Positions 53,434 to 63,750 of a DNA stretch of 64,000 bases are shown piece by piece. The translations under genes and the position numbers were made by a program. How positions within the stretch are numbered: the first letter of the stretch is position 1; each line of letters starts with the position of its first letter. Below the pieces are notes generated by a model. It did not search any database. It was not told the origin of the DNA and was given only the letters and a program-made list of their open reading frames with translations. The stretch covers positions 124,001 to 188,000 of the forward strand of contig NZ_AQQU01000006.1 in NCBI RefSeq assembly GCF_002210105.1. Reading direction: 5' to 3'. The stretch comes from Oceanicola sp. 22II-s10i (lineage in GTDB: Bacteria; Pseudomonadota; Alphaproteobacteria; Rhodobacterales; Rhodobacteraceae).

Positions 53434-55083
53434 TCAGGTGGGTTCGGTCTGCTTCTCAGGGGTCGCGGCGGCTTTCGTTTCGCGCAGCAGCTTCCAGCGG
53501 ATCGCGTCGGTCAGGGCCTCGAAGCTGGCGTCGACTATGTTGGGCGAGACGCCGACCGTGGACCAGCGGCGGCCCGCCGCGTCCTCGCTGTCGATGATGA
53601 CCCGCGTGACGGCCTCGGTGCCGCCCTGCGTGATCCGCACCTTGAAGTCGACGAGGTGCATGTCGGCGATCATCTCCTGCAGCGGGCCCAGATCCTTGGC
53701 GAGCGCCTTGGACAGCGCGTTGACGGGACCGCGGTCGGAGCCGGTATCGTCCACACTTTCGCTGACCGACATGCGGCGTTCGCCGTCGACCTCGATCACC
53801 ACCACCGCCTCGGACAGGCTGACCCGCTTGCCGGCGGCGTTCCGGCGGCGCTCGACCGTGACGCGGTAGCGTTCCACCTCGAAGAAGCGGGGCATGTCGC
53901 CCAGTTCCTCGCGCGCCAGCAGTTCGAAGCTGGCCTGTGCGCTGTCGTAGGTGTAGCCGCGGTCCTCGCGCTCCTTCACCTCGCTCAGCAGGCGGCCGAG
54001 GGCCGGGTCCTTGGCGCCGACCTCGATCCCGGCCTCGCTGAGGCGGCGGCGCAGGTTCGACTGGCCGGCCTGGTTCGACATCGGGATGACGCGTTCGTTG
54101 CCGACGAGGGCCGGGTCGATGTGTTCGTAGGTCTCCGGCGCCTTGAGGATCGCGCTCGCGTGCAGCCCCGCCTTGTGCGCGAAGGCCGAGGCGCCGACAT
54201 AGGGCGCCTGCCGGGTCGGCACGCGGTTCAGGATGTCGTCGAGCTGGCGCGAGACGGCGGTGAGGGATCGCAGCGCCTCCGGCGTGACCCCGATGTCGTA
54301 GCGGCTGCGGTAGGGCTCCTTGAGCATCAGCGTCGGGATCAGCGTGACGAGATTGGCGTTGCCGCAGCGCTCGCCCAGCCCGTTCAGCGTGCCCTGGATC
54401 TGGCGCGCCCCCGCATCCACCGCCGCGAGGCTGCCCGCCACCGCGTTGGCCGTGTCGTTGTGGGTGTGGATGCCCAGACGGTCGCCGGGGATGCCTTCGG
54501 CGATGACCTCGGACACGATGCGCCCGATCTCGGCCGGCAGCGTGCCGCCATTGGTGTCGCAGAGCACGATCCACCGGGCACCGGCCTCGTGCGCCGCCCG
54601 GATGCACTCCAGCGCATAGGCGCGGTTGGCCTTCCAGCCATCGAAGAAATGCTCGGCGTCGAACAGCGCCTCGCGGCCGTGCGCCACGAGGTGGGCGATG
54701 GAATCGCGGATGGTGTCCACGTTTTCGTCCAGCGTGATGCCGAGCGCGGTGGTGACGTGGAAATCGTGGGTCTTGCCGACGAGGCAGACGGTCCCGGTGC
54801 CCGCGTTCATCACGGCGGCGAGGACGTCGTCATTCTCGACCGACCGGCCCGCGCGCTTGGTCATGCCGAAGGCGGTCATCCTGGCCCGCGTCGCCGGGGC
54901 CGCGTCGAAGAAGGCGCTGTCGGTCGGGTTCGCGCCCGGCCAGCCGCCCTCGATATAGTCGACGCCGAGCCGGTCCAGTGCCTCGGCGATGCGGATTTTC
55001 TCGGGGGTGGAGAACTGTACGCCCTGCGTCTGCTGTCCGTCACGGAGGGTGGTGTCGTAGAGGTAGAGGCGGTCTTTGGTCAT
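53434..55083 (-). CDS. cimA: Citramalate synthase
   Basis: CimA condenses pyruvate with acetyl-CoA to (R)-citramalate, a threonine-independent route to isoleucine. The 549-residue protein starts with the HMGL-like motif YLYDTTLRDGQQTQG and shows GGWPGANPTDSAFF, IHTHNDTANAVA and a C-terminal LeuA-type regulatory domain (about 420-530). The long CimA type is preferred over 2-isopropylmalate synthase because of GGWPGANP and length. GGGGAGACC precedes ATG 55083, which overlaps the stop of the upstream 83-codon frame. Confidence 0.92.
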   Translation of the reverse strand: MTKDRLYLYDTTLRDGQQTQGVQFSTPEKIRIAEALDRLGVDYIEGGWPGANPTDSAFFDAAPATRARMTAFGMTKRAGRSVENDDVLAAVMNAGTGTVCLVGKTHDFHVTTALGITLDENVDTIRDSIAHLVAHGREALFDAEHFFDGWKANRAYALECIRAAHEAGARWIVLCDTNGGTLPAEIGRIVSEVIAEGIPGDRLGIHTHNDTANAVAGSLAAVDAGARQIQGTLNGLGERCGNANLVTLIPTLMLKEPYRSRYDIGVTPEALRSLTAVSRQLDDILNRVPTRQAPYVGASAFAHKAGLHASAILKAPETYEHIDPALVGNERVIPMSNQAGQSNLRRRLSEAGIEVGAKDPALGRLLSEVKEREDRGYTYDSAQASFELLAREELGDMPRFFEVERYRVTVERRRNAAGKRVSLSEAVVVIEVDGERRMSVSESVDDTGSDRGPVNALSKALAKDLGPLQEMIADMHLVDFKVRITQGGTEAVTRVIIDSEDAAGRRWSTVGVSPNIVDASFEALTDAIRWKLLRETKAAATPEKQTEPT

Positions 55084-55327
55084 GAGAGGTCTCCCCACAC
55101 GCGCGCCCCGCGCGGAATCAAGGCGAAGCCGCCGCGCAGCGCATGCCCGTCCCGGCGGGTATGCGCTTTGTCGCCCGCGCGCGAACCATTGGCGTGGTCG
55201 CTGCCACGGCGCCATAAAGCGCGCGGTTCAGTCGTTGGCTGCGCATCCCCACGGGCATGCACCGCGCGGCTCGCGTTGTCAGTTCGGAGCGGCGGCAGGA
55301 CAGGTTTGGGATTGCCTTGTGTGAAAG

Positions 55328-55331
<4 letters not shown>
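55080..55331 (-). CDS. 83-codon gene coupled between cysS and cimA, function unknown
   Basis: This frame begins with an ATGA overlap to the cysS stop and ends with an ATGA overlap to the cimA start, so it fills the gap between them exactly. The protein is basic and rich in Arg, Gly and Ala, with no membrane segment or known motif (segments include [19 protein letters not shown] and [15 protein letters not shown]). Its composition is not clearly protein-like, so a chance open frame is possible. The double four-base overlap is the main support. Confidence 0.45.
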
Positions 55332-56797
<1,466 letters not shown>

Positions 56798-57001
56798 AGC
56801 AAGGCGTCCTTACACACGGGTTCCCCCGCGGGCCTTTTCTGATCCATCTGTGGAAACGAAGAAGCGGCCCGCGTGACGATGTCAGCAGGCGATAATGCAG
56901 CAAATGATGATGCGGCGGGTCTTCATGGGGCGAAGGCATACTCCCCCTACCTGCATCTGCCAAGCCTTGATTTGCATACCGTCCCGCCCCACCATCCTCC
57001 C

Positions 57002-57349
57002 GTGAGCCGCGCGTTCGTCCGTTCCGTCTGTGAACCCCTGCCGGGGGCCGAGGTCTCCGATCCATGGGGCGGAGGGCATGATGCGTGGAAGGTCGGCGGC
57101 AAGATGTTCGCCTGTATCGGCTCGATGGACCAGGGCGTCGCGGTCAAGACCGCCGATCCGGAGTTCGCCGCCATGCTGATCGAGAACGGGGACGCGCAGA
57201 AGGCGCCCTACTTTCACCGGTCGTGGGTGCTGATCCCGTGGGGTTCGGACGAAGGCTTCATGCGGGACCGGCTGTTCGTCTCCTATGACCTGATCCGGTC
57301 GAAGCTGCCGAAGACGATCCGCGCCGTCCTGCACGACCGCGACGGCTAG
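57002..57349 (+). CDS. MmcQ/YjbR family protein
   Basis: The 115-residue protein has the DNA-binding-like YjbR fold motifs SRAFVRSVCEPLPGAEVSD, WGGGHDAWKVGGKMFAC and KAPYFHRSWVLIPWG. Members are small cytoplasmic proteins, some of which bind DNA; the exact role is unknown. GTG 57002 gives the usual family start; the frame is open to an ATG at 56873 but that 43-residue extension is not typical. It is convergent with a metallophosphoesterase gene (four-base overlap). Confidence 0.8.
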   Translation: MSRAFVRSVCEPLPGAEVSDPWGGGHDAWKVGGKMFACIGSMDQGVAVKTADPEFAAMLIENGDAQKAPYFHRSWVLIPWGSDEGFMRDRLFVSYDLIRSKLPKTIRAVLHDRDG

Positions 57350-58104
57350 AGTTCGCTGATCCACCCCGTGCCGACCGCCCGCGCCCATGCCTCGCGGCCA
57401 TTGTCCCGCGCGGCGGCGACCATCCGCGCGGTGTCATAGGGCACCTGCCGGAAGGTGACGCGCCAGCGGGGGCCGTCGCGGGCCAGCACGGCGTAGGACG
57501 CGTCGGGCGTGCCGGTCTCCACCACATGCGGATAGGGTGCGACGTCGTCGTAACCGGGACAGCCGACCGAGCCGGGGTTGACCAGCATCCGCCCGCCGCC
57601 GAGATGCAGCGCTACCGGCAGATGGGTGTGCGCGCAGAGGATCAGCCCCGCGTCGATGCCCTCGGCAAAGCGCTCGATCTCCGCCCGGTCGCGCAGGGTG
57701 ACGCCGCCCGCCTCGGTCGCGCGGTGCGACCAGTAGGTGTTGTCGTCCTGCGGCGTGGCGTGACAGGCATAAACTCCGTCGAATGAAAGGCTTGCGGGCA
57801 GCGCGCGGATCCAGTCGAGGGCCGCCTCCGGCAGCGCCTGATGGGCGATCCGGTCCGAGGGCCACATCGCCTCGGGCGCCTGTTCGATCAGGTAGCGGTC
57901 ATGGTTGCCGCGCAGCGCGTGGAATCCGGCCCCCGAAAGCTGCGTCCATGTGCCGGCCGCGTCCAGCGGGCCCGAGAAGTGATCGCCGAGGTTCAGCACC
58001 GCACCGATGCCCCGGCCAGCCATGTCGGCCAGAACCGCCTGCAGGGCGTCGGCGTTTCCATGAATGTCGGCGATCAGGGCGATCCGGTCGGGCAACTTTT
58101 CCAT
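57346..58104 (-). CDS. Calcineurin-like metallophosphoesterase
   Basis: The 252-residue protein contains the full metal-ligand set: ALIADIHGNADAL (Asp, His), LNLGDHFSGP (Asp), LRGNHDRYL (Asn, His), YACHATPQDD (His) and LCAHTHLPVAL (His, His). It is close to the YfcE/serine-threonine-phosphatase-like group; substrates range from phosphoproteins to cyclic nucleotides. No signal peptide is seen, so it is cytoplasmic. The end overlaps the convergent YjbR gene. Confidence 0.9.
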   Translation of the reverse strand: MEKLPDRIALIADIHGNADALQAVLADMAGRGIGAVLNLGDHFSGPLDAAGTWTQLSGAGFHALRGNHDRYLIEQAPEAMWPSDRIAHQALPEAALDWIRALPASLSFDGVYACHATPQDDNTYWSHRATEAGGVTLRDRAEIERFAEGIDAGLILCAHTHLPVALHLGGGRMLVNPGSVGCPGYDDVAPYPHVVETGTPDASYAVLARDGPRWRVTFRQVPYDTARMVAAARDNGREAWARAVGTGWISEL

Positions 58105-58209
58105 GACGCGACGCTACGGCCCGCCGGTCCGGGACGGAAGCGGTTTTCGCTTGCCGAGTTCCGGCGTCGCGGCCACCCTGCCCCCGACGCCCAGACAAGG
58201 AGCACCGCC

Positions 58210-59019
58210 ATGCACGATCCCGGCCCCGCCTTCCGCGCCCTGCACCAGCGCGGCAATCCCTTCGTTCTGGCCAATGCCTGGGACCTCGGCTCGGCCAAGG
58301 TTCTGGCGGCCCTCGGGGCGCAGGCGCTGGCGACGTCTTCGGCCGCCCATGCCTTCACCTTCGGCAAGCCCGACGGCGGCGTGACCCGCGACCAGGCGCT
58401 GGCGCATGCCGCCGAGATCGTGGCGGCGACGCCCCTGCCCGTTTCGGGCGACTTCGAGAACGGCTGGGGCGATGACCCGGACACCTGCGCCGAAACCGTC
58501 CGCCTCGCCGCCGAGGCGGGGCTGGCCGGCATCTCGATCGAGGACACCGCCCTGCCCGGCTCCGGCGCCTACGACCGCGACCTCGCCGTCGAGCGCATCC
58601 GCGCCGCCGTTGCGGCCGCCCGCACCCTGCCGCGCGACTTCGTGTTGGTGGCCCGCGCGGACGGCGTGCTGCAGGGAAGTTACGACCTGACCGAGGCGAT
58701 CGCGCGGATCCGGGCGTTCGAGGCGGCGGGGGCGGATTGCGTCTATATCCCGGCGCCGGGCAGCTTCGAGGATCTGGAAACCGTCTGCGCCGCCGTGGAC
58801 TGCCCGGTCAACGCGCTGGCGACCGGGGTGCTGGCCAGCTACACCCGCGAGGATTTTGCGCGGGCGGGCGTGGCGCGGATATCGCTCGGCTCGGCACTGG
58901 CGAGGGTGACGCACCGGGCGCTGATCGACACGGCGAAGGAGATCCTCGACGAGGGGACGTTCTCGGGGCTGAAGAACTCGGTCTCGGGGCGGGTCGTGGA
59001 CGAGATGCTCGGCGGCTGA
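58210..59019 (+). CDS. Isocitrate lyase/PEP mutase superfamily protein
   Basis: The 269-residue TIM-barrel protein has NAWDLGSAKVLAALG, the metal-binding GDFENGWGDD and GISIEDTALPGSG, plus LVARADGVL. The KKCGH-type loop of isocitrate and methylisocitrate lyases is not present, so it is probably a 2-methylisocitrate-lyase-like or oxaloacetate decarboxylase-type member. GACAAGGAG precedes ATG 58210. A 3' hairpin element follows 14 bases after the stop. Confidence 0.83.
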   Translation: MHDPGPAFRALHQRGNPFVLANAWDLGSAKVLAALGAQALATSSAAHAFTFGKPDGGVTRDQALAHAAEIVAATPLPVSGDFENGWGDDPDTCAETVRLAAEAGLAGISIEDTALPGSGAYDRDLAVERIRAAVAAARTLPRDFVLVARADGVLQGSYDLTEAIARIRAFEAAGADCVYIPAPGSFEDLETVCAAVDCPVNALATGVLASYTREDFARAGVARISLGSALARVTHRALIDTAKEILDEGTFSGLKNSVSGRVVDEMLGG

Positions 59020-59029
59020 GCATTGCGGA

Positions 59030-59117
59030 GAGGCCGGGGGCTCTGCCCCCGGACCCCCGGCATATTTTTGGCAAGATGAAGCAGGGGAACCTGCGAGACG
59101 CTCCGCAAGGTGCGGCG
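59030..59117 (+). repeat. 3' hairpin-plus-core element after the lyase-like gene
   Basis: Second near-identical copy of the element at 53342-53428: stem CCGGGGGC/GCCCCCGG, then CATATTTTTGGCAAGATG, AAGCAGGGG and the same CGCTCCGCAAGGTGCGGCG end. It lies between two convergent genes. Confidence 0.8.
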
Positions 59118-59130
59118 AGCGGCTGGCGGG

Positions 59131-60216
59131 TCAGCGCGGGACGGGGAAGACGAAACAGCGGTCGCGGCGCATTGTCAGCCAGAGCGGTTTGCCGGGGCGC
59201 GGCAGGAAGACATTGGGGACCGTTGCGCGGATCAGCGAGCCGTCGTGGTCCATGCGGAATTCGACGAGGCTTTCGTTGCCCATGAAGCGCGCGCGCTGGA
59301 CGATGCCGCGGGCGGGCGTGCCGTCCGAGGCGGTCGGCAGCGGGCCGCGGCCGTCGCGGTCAAAGTCGATCTTGAGATGCTGAGGACGGATCACGATATC
59401 GACCTCGGCCCCGTCGGGCACGCCGGGGGCGAGGAACTGGCCGAAGGGCGTGTCCGTCAGCGCGCCGCGCACCGTGCCGCGTATGACGTTGATGTCGCTG
59501 AAGAACGCCACGGCCTGCAGGTCGACCGGGGCATTGTAGATGTTGTAGGGCGCGCCCTGCTGCACGATCCGCCCGCCGCGCATCAGTGCGATGTCGTCGG
59601 CCATGCGCATCGCCTCTTCCGGCTCGTGCGTGACCAGCAGGACGGCGGTCCCCTCCTCTTTCAGCAGGTCGAGCGTCGCGTCGCGGATGCCGTCGCGCAG
59701 GCGGTTGTCGAGGCCGGAGAACGGCTCGTCCATCAGCATGATCCGCGGCTTCGGCGCCAGCGCGCGGGCCAGCGCAACGCGCTGCTGTTCGCCACCCGAC
59801 AGCTGGTGCGGCCAAGCGTCGATGTAGCGGCCCAGATCCACCCGTTCGAGCATCTCGGCCACGCGCGCCCGTTTGGCCGCCTTGTCGCCCGACAGCCCGA
59901 AGGCCACGTTGTCGGCCACCGACAGGTGCGGGAACAGCGCGAAGTCCTGGAACATCAGCCCGATCTGCCGCCGCTCGGGCGGGACGCGGAAGACGGTGTC
60001 GCAGACCAGTTCGCCATCCACCCAGATCGCGCCCTCGTCCTGCATCTCGACCCCGGCGATCATCCTGAGCGTCGTGGATTTGCCGCAGCCGGAGGGCCCC
60101 AGCAGGCAGGTCACCTGCCCCGGCATCACCCGGAGCGAGACGTGATCCACCACCGCCCGCCCGCCGAAGCGGCGCACGAGGTCGCGGATTTCCAGCCTTG
60201 GGATCTGCCCGGTCAC
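59131..60216 (-). CDS. ABC transporter ATP-binding protein, FbpC/PotA-like
   Basis: The 361-residue protein has Walker A GPSGCGKST at about residue 39, the Q-loop MFQDFALFPHLS, signature LSGGEQQRVALARAL, Walker B IMLMDEPFSGLD and a switch His in VTHEPEEA. The C-terminal part is a TOBE-like domain (about 240-355). This fits ATPases for ferric iron, putrescine or sugar import. No permease or binding-protein gene lies within the window next to it, so the transported substrate is open. The start is GTG 60216. Confidence 0.9.
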   Translation of the reverse strand: MTGQIPRLEIRDLVRRFGGRAVVDHVSLRVMPGQVTCLLGPSGCGKSTTLRMIAGVEMQDEGAIWVDGELVCDTVFRVPPERRQIGLMFQDFALFPHLSVADNVAFGLSGDKAAKRARVAEMLERVDLGRYIDAWPHQLSGGEQQRVALARALAPKPRIMLMDEPFSGLDNRLRDGIRDATLDLLKEEGTAVLLVTHEPEEAMRMADDIALMRGGRIVQQGAPYNIYNAPVDLQAVAFFSDINVIRGTVRGALTDTPFGQFLAPGVPDGAEVDIVIRPQHLKIDFDRDGRGPLPTASDGTPARGIVQRARFMGNESLVEFRMDHDGSLIRATVPNVFLPRPGKPLWLTMRRDRCFVFPVPR

Positions 60217-60296
60217 GTTGCCTCTCGCTCCCGACGAAAACGGTCGGGTTCGGCGGCAGGCTTACCCGCGCCCCGCAACGGAGGCAACCGCGCGTG

Positions 60297-61415
60297 TCAG
60301 CGCAGGGCGAATTCGCCGCTGGCCCGGATCGTGCCGTTCACCTGAACGGACAGGCGATGCACGCCCGGCGTCAGGCGGAAGGTCGTCGCATCGCCCTTCA
60401 TCACGTGCCGCTTGGTCATCACCAGAGGATGGCCGGCGGACAGCCTGGCCTGCTTCAGCTTGAATACCTTGCCGCCGCGCCGCCCCGTCCCCTCGGGGAA
60501 GTCGAGCACCCAGTCCACCAGCACCGGCAGCGCCCGTGGCGCGCTCAGGGTCACGCTGAATTCCAGCGCTTCGCCGATGGCGACCTCGGGCGTCGCGATC
60601 TTGAGCATCACCTCCACCGACGCTTCCGGGTCGAAGCCAAGCATCCCGAGCGCCCGCGCGTCGCCCGCCTTGACCATCCCGCGCAGCGCGTGGCCGGTCA
60701 TCCAGTCCAGCTCCTTCGCGTGCTGCTGGTCAGCCCCCTGCCAGGCCTGAAGCCGGTCGAGAGCCAGGTCCGGCGCCAGTTTCGTGATGTCGTTCAGATG
60801 GTTGGCGACCGAACGCGTGACAAACCGCGTCGGGTCCCCATGCAGCCGGTCGAGCACCGGCAGCGCCCGTTCCACCGGCGTGACGATCCCGATCCCCCAT
60901 GGAAGCTTGGGCCGCGTCCCCTCGCTCGCCAGCCTGCGGACGTGGTAATGGGGATGCCCGGCCCAGCCCTCGATCCGCGCATAGGTCTCATCCGGCCAGC
61001 GGTTCAGGAAGTGCCGGATCGCGTATTCCATTGAGAACCGCTGCGTCACCGCCACGATCAGGTCGAGCGCGCGGTCCCGGTGATCCTCCAGCCCGCGCCG
61101 GACCGCGAAATCGCCATAGGGCGCATGGATGAACTGGCCGAAGTCGTCATCCCGCAGGCTCGGGTCCAAGGGCGGCGGAAGCGCCGTTTCGATGATCCCC
61201 GCCGCGCGATCGAAATCACCGGGCAGCATCTCGTCCAGCACCTCGGCGATCCACGCGATGCGGGCCTTGAGCTCCAGCTCCGGGAACCGGGCGCAGACAC
61301 GGTCCTCGAACGCCGCCGCGTCGAACCCGCTCCACGCGGACGCAAGTGCCCGGCCAAGGCCCGCGACCTTGACCGGGTTGAAGAGCTGGTCCTTGAGCGA
61401 ATAGCCCACGCTCAT
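60297..61415 (-). CDS. AlkC-type DNA alkylation repair protein with C-terminal Ig-like domain
   Basis: The 372-residue protein has HEAT-like helical repeats (about 30-255) with the AlkC hallmark VRRLASEGTRPKLPW (159-173), then an immunoglobulin-like beta domain (about 265-372), as described for AlkC glycosylases that remove N3-methyladenine or -cytosine without base flipping. ATG 61415 overlaps the stop of the upstream short-chain dehydrogenase gene by four bases. A second alkylation-repair gene (AlkA-like) lies at 42276. Confidence 0.85.
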   Translation of the reverse strand: MSVGYSLKDQLFNPVKVAGLGRALASAWSGFDAAAFEDRVCARFPELELKARIAWIAEVLDEMLPGDFDRAAGIIETALPPPLDPSLRDDDFGQFIHAPYGDFAVRRGLEDHRDRALDLIVAVTQRFSMEYAIRHFLNRWPDETYARIEGWAGHPHYHVRRLASEGTRPKLPWGIGIVTPVERALPVLDRLHGDPTRFVTRSVANHLNDITKLAPDLALDRLQAWQGADQQHAKELDWMTGHALRGMVKAGDARALGMLGFDPEASVEVMLKIATPEVAIGEALEFSVTLSAPRALPVLVDWVLDFPEGTGRRGGKVFKLKQARLSAGHPLVMTKRHVMKGDATTFRLTPGVHRLSVQVNGTIRASGEFALR

Positions 61416-62194
61416 CCCATCGTGGAGTTGAACGCCCCGCCATCCAGCAGGATGTTCTGGCCCACCATGAAGTTCACGTAGTCCGAACACATGAAGGCAC
61501 AGACCGCGCCGAAATCCTCGGCCGTGCCGATATGGCCGGTCGGGTTCGCGGCATTGCGCTTGGCGATGGCTTCCTCCTCGGAAATGCCCTCGCGCTTCAT
61601 CGTCGCCTGGGTCAGCGACTTGATCCGGTCGGTGTCATGGCTGCCCGGCAGCAGGTTGTTCATGATGACGCCCTTGCCGCAGACCTGCCGCGCGGTGCCT
61701 GCCACGTAGCCGGTGAGACCGGCGCGGGCCGAGTTCGACAGCCCGAGCTGCCCGATCGGGGACTTCACCGAGGCCGAGGTGATGTTGACCACCCGGCCCC
61801 AGCCCCGGTCGATCATGCCGGGCACCAGCGCCTTGATCAGCGCGATCGGGGTGAGCATGTTCGAATCGAGCGCCTTGATGAAATCCTCACGCTCCCAGTC
61901 CGGCCAGAAGCCCGGCGGCGGGCCGCCCGCGTTGTTGACTAGGATGTCGATCTGGCCGCAGGCCTCCAGCACCTTGGCGCGGCCGTCTTCGGTGGTGATG
62001 TCGGCGGCCACCGCCGTCACCTCGACCCCGTGCGCCTGCCGGATCGCGCCCGCCGTCGCCTCGAGCGCGTCAGCCCCGCGCGCGTTGATGACGAGGTTCA
62101 CGCCCTCGGCCGCCAGCGCCATGGCGCAGCCCTTGCCCAGCCCCTTGGACGAGGCGCACACCAGCGCCGTCTTGCCTTTTATCCCAAGATCCAT
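61412..62194 (-). CDS. Short-chain dehydrogenase/reductase family protein with atypical active site
   Basis: The 260-residue Rossmann protein has a divergent nucleotide motif CASSKGLGKG near the N terminus, DILVNNAGGPPPG at about 83-95 and VVNITSASV with Ser140. The usual YxxxK is replaced by Ser153-Asn-Ser-Ala-Arg157. A subgroup of FabG-like SDRs is known to lack the canonical tetrad, and this seems to belong to it. The C-terminal GQNILLDGG is normal. It is coupled to the AlkC-type gene (ATGA overlap); the reason is unclear. Confidence 0.85.
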   Translation of the reverse strand: MDLGIKGKTALVCASSKGLGKGCAMALAAEGVNLVINARGADALEATAGAIRQAHGVEVTAVAADITTEDGRAKVLEACGQIDILVNNAGGPPPGFWPDWEREDFIKALDSNMLTPIALIKALVPGMIDRGWGRVVNITSASVKSPIGQLGLSNSARAGLTGYVAGTARQVCGKGVIMNNLLPGSHDTDRIKSLTQATMKREGISEEEAIAKRNAANPTGHIGTAEDFGAVCAFMCSDYVNFMVGQNILLDGGAFNSTMG

Positions 62195-62356
62195 TTACCG
62201 TTCCTCCCGGATTTCCTTGAATTTTTGGCGGTTTCCCTCGCGACATTGGCCGGAAGTTATCGAAAACTCGCCTGCCTCTCGCCGCAATTCACATCCAGGG
62301 TGGACAGTAACGCCCCATCCGAGGGTGAGACAGATGGAAATTTGAGCAGGCCCAGA

Positions 62357-63367
62357 ATGACCCACGCCACCCCCAGACCCGCCGCGTCCGTCCCGGTTTT
62401 CCGGGCGTCCGACATCATCGTCGAACACGGCGTCAACATGGGGGACGAACTGTCCTTCGCGGCCGAACTCGTCCACGACGACATCTACTGGTGCAACGCC
62501 CGCGAACCGGTGCGGATCGCACTGGAAACCGAGGATGACGGCACCATCCGCATCGGACCGGGAACCGAGGTCGGCACGACCGGCGCGGTGATCCACCTCG
62601 ACAGTTGCCTGACCTTCATGGGCGACAACGGCGAAACCGCCGAGGTTCTTGTGATGGTCGAAGTCGACAGCACCGGCCACGTGGCCGAGATCTTCGCCCT
62701 GCCCTTCGCCTCGCTCAAGCGCCGGACCGACTACCGCCTGGTCGGGATCGACACCGAGAACCAGCTCCGCCGATTCGCCGAGGTCGCCTGCGTGTCGTTC
62801 ACGCGTGGCACCCGGATCACGATGGCCTCCGGCATGCAGGTCCCGATCGAGGACCTCGAGGTCGGCGACCGTGTCCTGACCCGCGACGACGGCGTGCAGC
62901 AGGTCCGCTGGATCGGCCATTCCACCGTCCGCGCCGTCGGGGAGTTCGCCCCGATCCAGATCAGCGCCGGGACGCTGAACAACGAACACGACCTGCTGGT
63001 CAGCCCGGACCACCGCCTGTTCATCTACCAGCGCGAGGACACGCTCGGCGCCGGCCGCCACGAAGTGCTCGTCCGCGCCCGTCACCTCCTGAACGGCGAC
63101 ACGATCACCCAGCACGAAGGCGGCTTCGTCGAGTATTTCCAGCTGCTCTTCGACAGCCACCAGATCATCTATGCCGAAGGCATCGCCGCCGAGACGCTGC
63201 TGGTCGACACCCGCACCCGTCCCGCTCTGCCCCCGGAACTGGACGCGCGCCTCGCCGCCGCACTGCCCGGCCACCGCGAACGCGCGCATTTCGACTTCGA
63301 GGTGCAGAAATCGCTGCTCGACCGCCCGGACGCGGCACGGTTGCTGAGGGCGGCGTCGGAGCGTTAA
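62357..63367 (+). CDS. Hint-domain (Hint_2-type) protein
   Basis: The 336-residue protein has an N-terminal region (1-140) with beta-strand character and a Hint domain (about 145-285): FTRGTRITMASGMQVPIEDLEVGDRVLTR, VRWIGHSTV and the block VSPDHRLFI. Hint folds can self-cleave, as in hedgehog and inteins. The position normally Cys1 reads Ser147 if aligned at Ser-Phe-Thr, with Cys145 two residues earlier. Many Rhodobacteraceae carry several such proteins, some secreted. No signal peptide is obvious. Function unknown. Confidence 0.82.
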   Translation: MTHATPRPAASVPVFRASDIIVEHGVNMGDELSFAAELVHDDIYWCNAREPVRIALETEDDGTIRIGPGTEVGTTGAVIHLDSCLTFMGDNGETAEVLVMVEVDSTGHVAEIFALPFASLKRRTDYRLVGIDTENQLRRFAEVACVSFTRGTRITMASGMQVPIEDLEVGDRVLTRDDGVQQVRWIGHSTVRAVGEFAPIQISAGTLNNEHDLLVSPDHRLFIYQREDTLGAGRHEVLVRARHLLNGDTITQHEGGFVEYFQLLFDSHQIIYAEGIAAETLLVDTRTRPALPPELDARLAAALPGHRERAHFDFEVQKSLLDRPDAARLLRAASER

Positions 63368-63624
63368 TCGCGCAGCGCCGCGATCAATTCGTCCTTGGTC
63401 ATGTCGGACCGCCCCTCGATCTCCAGTTCTTTCGCCCGGTCGTAGAGTTCGTCCTTCGTCCACTGCTCGTAGGGCGGCGCCTTGCCGCCCTTCTTCGACG
63501 GGTGCATATCCGGGTTGGCCTTCGCATTCGCGATGCGCGCGGCCTTCTCCTTGGAATAGCCTTCGTCCCGAAGGTCCTCGTACAGCTCGTCGTCCTTGAT
63601 TGACGGTCCGTGTGACTTGGCCAT
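63364..63624 (-). CDS. Small Rho-N-like (DUF7218-type) protein
   Basis: The 86-residue protein has two short helical modules. The first contains [20 protein letters not shown]; the second, [17 protein letters not shown] with [12 protein letters not shown], is a Rho termination factor N-terminal-like (SAP-like) motif. Such modules bind nucleic acid. The gene ends inside the stop of the convergent Hint gene. ATG 63624 gives the conserved start MAKSHGPSI; the frame remains open further upstream. Confidence 0.83.
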   Translation of the reverse strand: MAKSHGPSIKDDELYEDLRDEGYSKEKAARIANAKANPDMHPSKKGGKAPPYEQWTKDELYDRAKELEIEGRSDMTKDELIAALRD

Positions 63625-63750
63625 GGTGTGTCCTCTCAAACCTCTCGGGCTCAACCATGCACGGGCCGCCCCTGTTCCGAACTCACGCCATGCCCCGGTG
63701 AAACCGACGTCCCGCCTTGCCGATTTCCGGGGGACTGCTATATCGCGCCC

